Shown: piece after piece, positions 9,562 to 17,167 of the stretch
How positions within the stretch are numbered: position 1 is the first letter of the stretch
Layout of the letters: the number at the start of each line of letters is the position of its first letter
Origin: Podochytrium sp. JEL0797
Lineage: Eukaryota > Chytridiomycota > Chytridiomycetes > Chytridiales > Chytriomycetaceae
Assembly: GCA_027596195.1 (NCBI GenBank)
Contig: JADGJG010000154.1
Coordinates: forward strand, 1 to 35,921
DNA: 35,921 nucleotides
Direction: 5' to 3'
Program-made: the position numbers and the translations under genes
The notes under the pieces: generated by a model
The model's input: the letters and a program-made list of their open reading frames with translations, nothing else
What the model was told of the DNA's origin: nothing
The model's database searches: none

Positions 9562-10338
9562 TCAATTCACAGGATATCCAAGACACTTTGAAATGGAAAC
9601 GATGGTCGTGTTGTGGTTGCTCTGCAAAAACTGGGCCGCCGCAACAACCACATTCACATCCTCCAAATTCACCCCGACCACCTCCCGCGTGGCCAAAAAT
9701 TTGGCGTTCGCATCCAGTGCCGGCGTTTTGGCGATCCACGCGTCACCAAAAAAGTTGGACAAGAAAAAATCCGTCTCCGCAGCCGACGACTCGTTCGGGG
9801 TGTCTTGGCCATACCCCGCCACGACCGGGGTGTAGCCGATTTGGAAGGTGTCGGATAGCAACGTGGTGTATTCCTGAGGATACATGAATCCTCCCGTCAA
9901 GCTGATACGCGTGAGGTTTGTGAACGCGACAACTTTGAGAGCCGCGTTGGGGGTGGCTGTCGACCAGAGGGATGTTTCAGATCTGAGGAATGCCCCGAGA
10001 CGATCCGAATAGATCGGGTGATCACAAGGACCCCTTGTCGGGTCCAAGCAGTCTTTGATCAGACCTTCCACCATTGGGATCGCCAAGCCAAAACTGTGAC
10101 CTTGAGCAAGCGCGTTGGTAGCAAGTGCCGGGTCCACAGTCTCTGGTCTGATAAAAAACGTAGCTGAGAGCTGGTTGGCCTTGAGGACATTGAGCGTGTT
10201 GGAATCAAGAGTTCTGAACACGATGGAAGCCTGGCCTGGCGTTTGACATCCGTATGGAACCCTTGGGATGGGGTAAGGCACCGGTGACGCGAGGGCAGAA
10301 ATTGCCAAGAAGGAGAATGCGGGAAGAAGGGCGATCAT
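9562..10338 (-). CDS. Secreted NodB/CE4-like pseudo-deacetylase, copy B
   Basis: 258 residues, intronless, on the same strand as copy A and highly similar along its whole length. It has a signal peptide (MIALLPAFSFLAISALASP), then IVFRTLDSNTLNVL, SATFFIRPE, ALAQGHSFGLAI, SLTGGFMYPQEYTTLL, TPVVAGYGQDTPNE and LSNFFGDAWIA. As in copy A, the metal-binding Asp/His/His triad of active CE4 enzymes is missing while the scaffold motifs remain. An in-frame ATG at 10422 would add 28 residues ahead of the signal peptide, so I prefer 10338, which matches copies A, C and D. It is transcribed divergently from the isocitrate dehydrogenase gene, and about 460 bp separate the start codons. Role unknown; binding of chitin or other wall glycans is a guess from the fold. 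Confidence 0.84.
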   Translation of the reverse strand: MIALLPAFSFLAISALASPVPYPIPRVPYGCQTPGQASIVFRTLDSNTLNVLKANQLSATFFIRPETVDPALATNALAQGHSFGLAIPMVEGLIKDCLDPTRGPCDHPIYSDRLGAFLRSETSLWSTATPNAALKVVAFTNLTRISLTGGFMYPQEYTTLLSDTFQIGYTPVVAGYGQDTPNESSAAETDFFLSNFFGDAWIAKTPALDANAKFLATREVVGVNLEDVNVVVAAAQFLQSNHNTTIVSISKCLGYPVN

Positions 10339-10563
10339 TTTGGAGAAGAGATTTGTCAGGGCTCGGTGTTTTTTTTCAAAAATATTGTATTTTCTGTGCC
10401 GGGCAGGTGCGATTTTGTGCATTTCAGATCACAGTTCAGCTGCAGGATTATCAATGACAATGACAAGCAGAGTTCGGCTGCGGGATCACCACCATTTCAG
10501 ATTGTAAGGTTGATAACGCGAAACATTATTCGCGTTACACCTCAATCTGACTCTTTTCTGCTT

Positions 10564-10600
10564 GAATGATGTGATTCCACGTATTACAATTGAGTTGTGA
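10564..10600 (-). promoter_or_regulatory. Conserved upstream element of copy B
   Basis: The counterpart of the block upstream of copy A: gaatgatgtgattccacgta, then caattgagttgtga, with a handful of substitutions and one single-base indel. It lies in the shared promoter region with the isocitrate dehydrogenase gene. Confidence 0.4.
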
Positions 10601-10795
10601 CGGATTCGGTTTGCCAGAGCGCCCACTTCTTTCCGACTTCGCGTTCGAGGTCCGCGCGTTCTTAGGCAAAGTCCTTGACATCAGTCAACAAGGCCAAGAA
10701 GTCGGTCTGATAGTGGCAAGTTTGATCAACCTCATCCCCCTTCCAGATCCTTTGAAGTGAAATGATCGCAATATCGAATTTTTTTTCTTCAGGAA

Positions 10796-12536
10796 ATGCT
10801 TTTCAATCGCACGCTTGCCGCCGCCAACAGAACCGCTGCAATTGCACAGCACATGTCCATCCGTCCTCTCTCCACAGTAAGCCTTTCATTCAATCATTTC
10901 CTCACCCGCAATCCGGCGTGATCCGCTGGCTTGCGCTTGCGTACCAATCTGGTTATCTGACCCGCTGATAAAACGCCAACAGCCCGTCAAGAAGATCGAT
11001 GTCAAGAACCCCGTCGTCGAATTGGACGGCGATGAGATGACCAGAATCCTCTGGAAGTGGATCAAGGACCGCTTGATTCTCCCTTATGTGAATCTCGACA
11101 TCAAGTGAGTTTGAATCCTTTGTTTTGATCCTCTTGTTCCCTGGAAGCTTACGGAACCTCTTGACTGCAGATACTACGATCTCGGAATGGAGTACAGTTG
11201 AGTTTGGAAGCGAGGAGGGTGGCGAAACTGAATCCGTTCTCACCCGAAAAATCTGCAGGAGATAAGACCAACGACGAAGTCACGACGGAAGCTGCCGCCG
11301 CCATCCAAAAGTACAACGTCGGCATCAAGTGTGCCACCATCACCCCCGATGAAGCGCGCGTGAAGGAATTCAAGCTGAAGCAAATGTGGAAGTCGCCCAA
11401 CGGAACCATCAGAAACATCATTGGCGGCACCGTGTTCCGTGAGCCAATCTTGCTCAAGAACGTTCCCAGAATTGTGCCCGGATGGACCAAGCCCATTGTC
11501 ATGGGAAGACATGCCTTCGGTGACCAGGTATTCAATATGTGGTGTTTACCGACCTTCCGGATTACTAATTCTCCGCGTTTGCTTACTAGTACAAGGCAAC
11601 CGATTTCGTCGTCAAGGAAGCCGGAAGCTTCGATATCGTCTTCACTCCAAAGTCTGGAGGCCCACCCCAAAAGTTCAACGTTTACAACTTCCCCGGCGGA
11701 GGTGTCGCCATGGGAATGTACAACTTGGACAGCTCCATCGAGGGATTCGCTCGTTCATGTTTCCAAATGGCTATCGAGAAGAAGTGGCCAATGTACCTTT
11801 CGACCAAGAACACCATTTTGAAGAAGTACGACGGAAGATTCAAGGATATCTTTGCGGAAATTTACGAAAAGTGAGTCCCCCCTTTAGAGCTCGATAATCG
11901 TGGTACTGATATTCTCTTTGTTTTCAGCGAATTTGCTGATAAATTCAAGGCTCTCGGAATCTGGTACGAGCACCGCCTGATCGACGACATGGTTGCTCAA
12001 GCTTTGAAGTCTGACGGTGGTTTTGTTTGGGCCTGCAAGAACGTAAGTTCCGCTTTCTCGAACCCTCAACACCCCATATTCTCAGGCGAATTCTCACCCG
12101 TGAAACAAAAAAATAGTACGACGGAGACGTTCAATCTGACATTCTCGCTCAAGGGTACGGATCCTTGGGACTCATGACCTCCGTCCTTGTTACTCCGGAC
12201 GGCAAGACCATCGAGGCCGAAGCGGCGCACGGAACTGTCACGCGTCACTACAGAGAGCACCAGAAGGGCAACGAAACCAGCACCAACTCCATCGCGTCCA
12301 TCTTTGCCTGGACCCGTGGACTTGCGCACCGTGCCAAGCTTGACGGAAACGTCGAGTTGGCTCAGTTCACGGCCGACCTCGAGAAGGCCACCATTGACAC
12401 TGTCGAGGTGGACCACATGATGACCAAGGATTTGGCTTTGGCCATTCACGCTAAGAAGCTTACTCGCGAGCACTACGTCAACACGGAAGAGTTTATTGAC
12501 GCTGTTGGAAAGAGACTTGCTTCCATGAGACAGTAG
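10796..12536 (+). CDS. IDP1: NADP-dependent isocitrate dehydrogenase, mitochondrial
   Basis: Oxidatively decarboxylates isocitrate to 2-oxoglutarate with production of NADPH. Seven exons fit in phase: 10796-10876, 10983-11104, 11171-11196, 11259-11527, 11590-11870, 11928-12042 and 12117-12536, giving 437 residues (yeast Idp1 has 428). Exon 1 encodes a basic, Ser/Ala/Arg-rich leader ([20 protein letters not shown]), a good mitochondrial targeting peptide, before [20 protein letters not shown]. Family motifs include [52 protein letters not shown] and [14 protein letters not shown]. Exon 3 is a 26-base micro-exon encoding YYDLGMEY, and its downstream intron uses a gttgag donor. The gene sits inside the pseudo-deacetylase array without obvious functional link. 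Confidence 0.97.
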
Positions 12537-12560
12537 AAAATTGCATGAACGAGGGGAGGA

Positions 12561-12570
12561 AATAAATAAA
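12561..12570 (+). terminator. Poly(A) signal-like aataaataaa after IDP1
   Basis: An overlapping double aataaa lies 25 bases after the IDP1 stop codon, a plausible polyadenylation signal. Position and sequence are the only evidence. Confidence 0.4.
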
Positions 12571-12779
12571 GCTGGCTATTCTTTTATTTCTCCAAGACGC
12601 GAGATGGGCAACCAACGAGACACAAATGGGGGTATTGTGGCATTAACGATAAAGGAGGTGACGCCGGCGAATTGTTTTTTGTTGTGCTGTTTTGAAAGTC
12701 CGACAAAGGTTCAACGAATAGTTTTGACATGGGAATTTGACAGGTGTGCAAAAAAAAAGAATCACGAATCTGCTCCAAC

Positions 12780-13562
12780 ATGCTCGCACTTCTTCCCACT
12801 CTCGCCCTCCTGGCAACTTCTATTCTCGCAGCACCAGCCGCCACCTCGCCCCAGAGCGCTCCAGTCAGTTGTCTCAACACCAACCAAGCCTCCATCGTGT
12901 TCCGAACCCTCGACGCCAACACACTCAAGGTGCTCAAGACCCAAAACTTCCTCGCCACCTTCTTTGTCCCGTTGAACTGGGTTTCAGATACTTCCAACCA
13001 AAAGCTCGTTTGGGACGCGCTTGCCCAAGGTCACGGTCTTGGCTTGGCGATCCCAACGACGACAGGTCTTGTCGGCGAAGCATGCAAGGAGGGACCTTGC
13101 GATCGCACCGTGCGTATGGATCGTCTCACCAAGTTCATGAAAGCCGAGGCTGTCGGGTTTGCGAAAGCTGTCCCCAACAAGGCTCTCAAGCTCGTCGCGT
13201 TCACAAACGTTTCGCGCATCAGTTTGACAGGTGGATTCATGTATCCCGCGGAATACACCACACTCCTCTCCAACACCTTTCAGCTCGGGGTTACTCCCGT
13301 CGTGGCGGGCTTTGGCCAAGACACCCCGAACGAGTCGTCGGCCGTGGAGACCGATATTTTCTTGTCCAACTTTTTTGGTGACGCATGGCTCTCCAGCACA
13401 CCGGCTCTTGACGCGACTGCCAAATTTTTGGCCAAGCGTGAAGTGTCTGGCGTGAATTTGGAAGATGTGAACGTGGTGGTCAAGGCGGCCAAGTTTTTGC
13501 AGAGCAACAACAAGGTGGAGATTGTGTCAATGGCCAAATGCCTTGGCCACACTGTGAACTAG
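12780..13562 (+). CDS. Secreted NodB/CE4-like pseudo-deacetylase, copy C
   Basis: 260 residues, intronless, on the opposite strand to copies A and B. Signal peptide MLALLPTLALLATSILAAP, then IVFRTLDANTLKVL, LATFFVPLNW, ALAQGHGLGLAIP, ISLTGGFMYPAEYTTLL, TPVVAGFGQDTPNE, LSNFFGDAWL and LEDVNVVVKAAKFL. It keeps the NodB motif order and the shared cysteines but has Thr-Leu in place of Asp-Asp and no HxxxH, so it is predicted inactive. Its N-terminal half diverges from A and B more than its C-terminal half. It is nearly identical to copy D in the flanks, including about 75 bases after the stop. The in-frame non-ATG extension to 12744 is not used, because the ATG at 12780 directly precedes the signal peptide. 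Confidence 0.86.
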   Translation: MLALLPTLALLATSILAAPAATSPQSAPVSCLNTNQASIVFRTLDANTLKVLKTQNFLATFFVPLNWVSDTSNQKLVWDALAQGHGLGLAIPTTTGLVGEACKEGPCDRTVRMDRLTKFMKAEAVGFAKAVPNKALKLVAFTNVSRISLTGGFMYPAEYTTLLSNTFQLGVTPVVAGFGQDTPNESSAVETDIFLSNFFGDAWLSSTPALDATAKFLAKREVSGVNLEDVNVVVKAAKFLQSNNKVEIVSMAKCLGHTVN

Positions 13563-13605
13563 CTTGAACTAGATTTATTTCTCAAATAATATTGGTTTAG
13601 AAAAA

Positions 13606-13611
13606 AATAAA
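13606..13611 (+). terminator. Poly(A) signal-like aataaa after copy C
   Basis: An aataaa lies in the 3' flank of copy C, and the same sequence recurs after copy D at 14615-14620 because the flank was duplicated with the gene. Confidence 0.35.
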
Positions 13612-13921
13612 CGGGTTTACTTTTTTCAGCGATTTGATGACCGGCGTCCTCAGGCCGCAATTTGACGAGATTCTGCTCGTCGTGTATTCATAGCAGATGT
13701 GCGACACGAAAAAAGTGTCGATGCCCGTTGGGATGTGGTTGTGCCTCAGTTGCGCCCACTCCGACATCAAACTTTTGCTGCCAGTTTGCAGCCGCAAGAG
13801 CCTCTGTGTCTGCTTTGCTCTGATTTCAAAGACCGACAAACTCGTGTTCAGCCAGTAATAACAACAAAGACGCGAAGGGAATTTGTCAGGCGTGGAAAAA
13901 GAATCACGAATCTGCTCCAAC

Positions 13922-14571
13922 ATGCTCGCATTTATTCCCACTCTGGCCCTCTTGGCAACTTCTGTTCTCGCAGCACCGGCCGCCAAATCGATCCAGGCCC
14001 TTCCAGTCACCTGTCAAACCGCCAACCAAGCTTCCATCGTGTTCAGAACCCTCGACGCCCACACTCTCAAGGTTCTCAAGACCCACGACTTCCCCGCCAC
14101 CTTCTTTCTCCCGCTAGACTGGGTTTCGGATACTTCCAACCAAAATCTCGTTTCGGACGCGCTCACCCAAGGTCACAGTCTTGGCTTGGCGATCACAACA
14201 GTGACAGGGCTTGTCAAAGACTGCATTGAGGATGCTTGCGACCACCCTGTGCGTGAGGATCGCCTCACGAGGTTCCTGACAGCCGAGGCTGTCGGGTGGG
14301 CGAAAGCTGTCCCCAACGCGGCACTCAAGCTCGTCGCGTTCACGAATGGTGTCGCCTTCGGAGACGGAGACGGATATTTTCTTGTCCACCTTTTTTGGTG
14401 ACGCGTGGATCGCCAGCACACCGGACCTTGACGCGACTGGCAAATTTTTGGCCATGCGCGGGGAGGTTGGAAGATGTCAATGTGGTGGTGAAGGCGGCCA
14501 AGTTTTTGGAGAATCACAATAAGGTGGAGATTGTGTCTATGGCCAAGTGCCTCGGACACACTGTGAACTAG
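13922..14571 (+). pseudogene. Broken NodB/CE4-like gene, copy D
   Basis: A relic of the same family, closest to copy C. It starts intact with signal peptide MLAFIPTLALLATSVLAAP and runs through IVFRTLDAHTLKVL, PATFFLPLDW and ALTQGHSLGLAI to LKLVAFTN. There about 120 bases present in copy C (the part encoding SRISLTGGFMYP through DTPNE) are missing. The frame then shifts and meets a stop at about 14399-14401. A second gap of about 11 bases lies just before the segment encoding LEDVNVVVKAAKFL, which is readable only in another frame, to the stop at 14569-14571. The 3' flank matches copy C almost base for base, so duplication was recent. A truncated ~160-residue secreted product is possible but would lack half the domain. 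Confidence 0.85.
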
Positions 14572-14639
14572 CTTGAACTAGATTTATTTCTCAAATAATA
14601 TTGGTTTAGAAAAAAATAAACGGGTTTGCTTTTTTCATC

Positions 14640-15448
14640 CATTTTTTAATCTTTGTAATTTATCTGCCACATTAATTGCCGACCTGACGTGCAACATTGC
14701 GATTTCTTTCAAGCATTCTGGATCACCGAGATGCCACGACCGTGAGTATGCAAGGCATGCCGCTCACTGCACGCTCCGTGTTTAGGATTGTTTAAGATTG
14801 ATGTACACGTGTCCAAGGGCCACAATTTTGACGCGATTCAGCGTTTTTGTGTGACGCGAGAAAAAAAGGGGAAGTCAGCAAATCCAGCGAATTATTTAAA
14901 GGAAAGATTTCACGTTCCTACCTCTAGATTCAGAGCCATCAAGCCACCTTCTTTAGGTTGAGCTTCATTTTTGAACTGTCGAGACTTCAACCCAACGGGG
15001 TGGAGACAGATTCTTTCCGAATCTCGTTCCTTACAGGTGAAGTGGAATGAGTCGGAAAACGGTGCGTGTGGCGAAACACACACTTGCGCGATCGACAAAC
15101 AGCGGAGCCACCCCACGCGCGTGACGTGGCGGTGATCCCCGGAAAAATCCGAACTCGATTTTGCTGACAACGATTGCCAGTTGTCCATTCCAATGCTCTG
15201 CAATCACTTGCTCATCATATTTCCAAGTTTCCACATGTGCGTCAGTTTCTTGGAGGGCCAGGGCGGATTCACTCCACGTGCGACAAACTGTGCCACCCCC
15301 CCAAAAAATGAAAGAGTCATTTCCTTTCCCTCCCGGTCTCTTCCGAATGTGATAGGACGCACATGCCACCCGAAAACGCATAAATCTGGGACATTTGAGA
15401 TCTTCCCCTCTCCATCCCACCCAACTCCTCCCAAAATAACCTCCCCAA
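14640..15448. other. Intergenic region after copy D
   Basis: About 800 bp without a supported gene. It contains AT-rich sequence, two cacgtg palindromes (near 14806 and 15277) and open frames on minus that show no recognisable domain and run antisense to the first microprotein. A TATA-like gcataaat about 70 bases before 15449 could serve that gene. Confidence 0.5.
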
Positions 15449-15574
15449 ATGCCGCAAATCGCCGCCCCAGTTCCAGTCGCCGCTCCCGCTGCTCCCGCTC
15501 CCGGTTCTCCCATTAGAGACGTGACCATGAACCTCTACACGACCCACAAGGGACACAAGGAGTTCGTTATGTGA
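15449..15574 (+). CDS. Microprotein 1 of a tandem family
   Basis: ATG-initiated ORF of 41 codons, intronless. I do not recognise it. The first half is Ala/Pro-rich (MPQIAAPVPVAAPAAPAPGS). The C-terminal half reads RDVTMNLYTTHKGHKEF and aligns with RDRTMSLYTIHAVNGHDISF and RTRTMSLYAKHQVNGFDL of the next two small ORFs. Those two carry an intron exactly at the L|Y junction, which is uninterrupted here. There is no signal peptide or membrane segment. Alone it would be dismissed as noise; the shared motif, shared MP- start and conserved order are the evidence. Confidence 0.5.
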   Translation: MPQIAAPVPVAAPAAPAPGSPIRDVTMNLYTTHKGHKEFVM

Positions 15575-15658
15575 ATATTCCGCATCAAAGTCAGCATCCA
15601 TCAAAGCATCAGTTTCGCCGAGTTTTTTTCCTTCTCTGTATCGTGTAGTGTTTTTTTT

Positions 15659-15664
15659 AATAAA
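15659..15664 (+). terminator. Poly(A) signal-like aataaa after microprotein 1
   Basis: An aataaa lies about 85 bases past the first microprotein stop, followed by T-rich sequence. It supports a separate transcript for this small gene only weakly. Confidence 0.3.
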
Positions 15665-15888
15665 AGGGTTGTATAATGTTATTGTGGTGTTGTTACGCAA
15701 GGATATGGGAGCTGAGGGGTGCTTTTTAAACCATTTTCCTCTAATTAGTTCATTATTGTTTGCCGATCTCGGCGGATGGCAATCAATTAACTGAACATCT
15801 GATAAAATAAAATAAATTCAATACATTCAGTGGCCGGCACTTTTTTCATTATTTAATAAAAATAACGAACGAAATGATTCATTCAAGA

Positions 15889-16103
15889 ATGCCAGCTCCA
15901 TCCACGCCCGTCACCATTCAGACTGCTCCTGCCGCTCCTACCGCCTCCGATAACAACAACTGTAGCCCTAATGTCACGCGTGACCGCACAATGTCGTTGG
16001 TGAGCTTTCTTGCCTCCCCCTCCCTCCCTCGTTCCTGTATTGTGCTAATGAGGCCAATCAGTACACCATTCACGCGGTGAACGGACACGATATATCTTTT
16101 TAA
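15889..16103 (+). CDS. Microprotein 2 of a tandem family
   Basis: Two exons, 15889-15999 and 16062-16103, joined by a 62-base GT-AG intron (ttg|gtgagc ... gctaatgaggccaatcag), giving 50 residues. An in-frame ATG at 15874 would add five residues. I chose 15889 because it gives the MP- start seen in the other two. The product has a Pro/Ala/Thr-rich first half, a single Cys, and the motif RDRTMSLYTIHAVNGHDISF at the very end. The branch-like gctaat is 16 bases before the acceptor. Function unknown. The motif faintly resembles the N-terminal strand of glutathione peroxidases (SLY...NG.D.SF), so a truncated relic of such a gene is one alternative. Confidence 0.58.
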
Positions 16104-16502
16104 CCTCCCTTTTTTCTTTCATCATATTGTACAGTGTTTTTGGGAAGAAAGGTGTATTTTAAGCTGGAATTGTGTATTATTATTTTCTTTAAAACCTTGA
16201 AGCATAAGCCCGCTTGCCCGGACATCAAGAGCAAAAGGCGCGTCCTTGGCGATACGCATCAGCAATACTCAGGGGATACTCGCACACGTTGCGATTTCCG
16301 GCGGGGGCCGCGATCCGGTTGAGATCCGTGTCAAAGAAAGGGATTTTTCTCATGGGCATTGGGGAGTCGGAAGGAAACGGAAAATCACCTATTTGTCGAC
16401 AAGTGCCACCTCGGGTCGGGTATTCTCGGAAATGAAGACCCATAAGAGCGAGAGAATCATACCCCCGTTTCGCCAGCCCAAGAACGAAAACAACTGCACA
16501 TA
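16104..16502. other. Spacer between microproteins 2 and 3
   Basis: About 400 bp. Open frames at 16214-16509 on both strands show no recognisable domain. This stretch presumably carries the promoter of microprotein 3. I see no repeat of the flanking genes in it. Confidence 0.45.
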
Positions 16503-16693
16503 ATGCCATCCGTCACCTTTCCCGCTCAAACTTCTACTCCCGCAAAGTTTAGCCAAACAGTTTCTCCTGCTCCTGCTGTGAGTGGTTCTGTGTCGCTGGA
16601 AAGCAGGACGAGGACCATGTCGTTGGTGAGTTTTTGGCCTCTGCTGGGTCGCGGAATCGCTGACCTCCGACACCGATCCTCTTACCACGGGGG

Positions 16694-16746
<53 letters not shown>

Positions 16747-16815
16747 TTTTTGGGTGGGTGGGGGGGGTGTCTTTTGCCCCCCCCCCCCCCCCCCCCCCAC
16801 CAACCCCCCCCCCCC

Positions 16816-16847
<32 letters not shown>

Positions 16848-16937
16848 CACACACACCTTTCTTCTTCCCTCGTCTCATGGATCCCTCTTACAAAACAATA
16901 GTACGCCAAACACCAAGTCAATGGCTTTGACCTGTAA
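16503..16937 (+). CDS. Microprotein 3 of a tandem family
   Basis: Two exons, 16503-16625 and 16902-16937, giving 52 residues. The intron starts ttg|gtgagt at the same codon junction as in microprotein 2 and ends acaaaacaatag. The product begins MPSVTFPAQTSTPAKF, is Ser/Thr/Pro-rich, and ends RTRTMSLYAKHQVNGFDL. The 276-base intron is more than four times longer than that of microprotein 2, because it holds a G homopolymer followed by C homopolymers. No signal peptide. Similarity of both exons and of intron position to microprotein 2 is the main evidence that it is a real gene. Confidence 0.58.
16689..16845. repeat. Poly-G then poly-C tracts (inverted homopolymers)
   Basis: An interrupted G tract ends in a pure run of 50 G (16695-16744). 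T7 and a GGGT-rich spacer follow, then C runs at 16777-16798, 16804-16815 and 16817-16845. G and C tracts on one strand could pair as a hairpin of tens of base pairs. Tract lengths in such sequence are unreliable in most sequencing chemistries. Confidence 0.85.
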
Positions 16938-16972
16938 TTTTCTTTGTATTTTTCTTGTATTAATATTCATGA

Positions 16973-16978
16973 AATAAA
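16973..16978 (+). terminator. Poly(A) signal-like aataaa after microprotein 3
   Basis: An aataaa 35 bases after the third microprotein stop, at a spacing typical of fungal polyadenylation signals. Confidence 0.35.
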
Positions 16979-17167
16979 CTTCCTTTTGGAGCGTTGCGTG
17001 AAACTTGGAGAGTATAACAAGCACGTGCACGGTACGCCACACTTTCTCTTTCGTCCCCCTATCTTTTCTCTTTTTTTACCTCTTCCCCTGAAAATCTGTA
17101 CTTACTCAAAAAAAAACACCCTCACCCAGAAAAAAAAAGCAAATGAAAAATCAAAAAGAAAGAATGT

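Noticed and set aside
15031..15528. 165-codon minus frame upstream of the microproteins
   Set aside because: No recognisable domain, non-ATG-rich start region, and it overlaps microprotein 1 antisense. Nothing beyond openness supports it.
16389..16921. Several overlapping frames rich in Gly or Pro
   Set aside because: They are translations of the poly-G/poly-C tract and carry no information.
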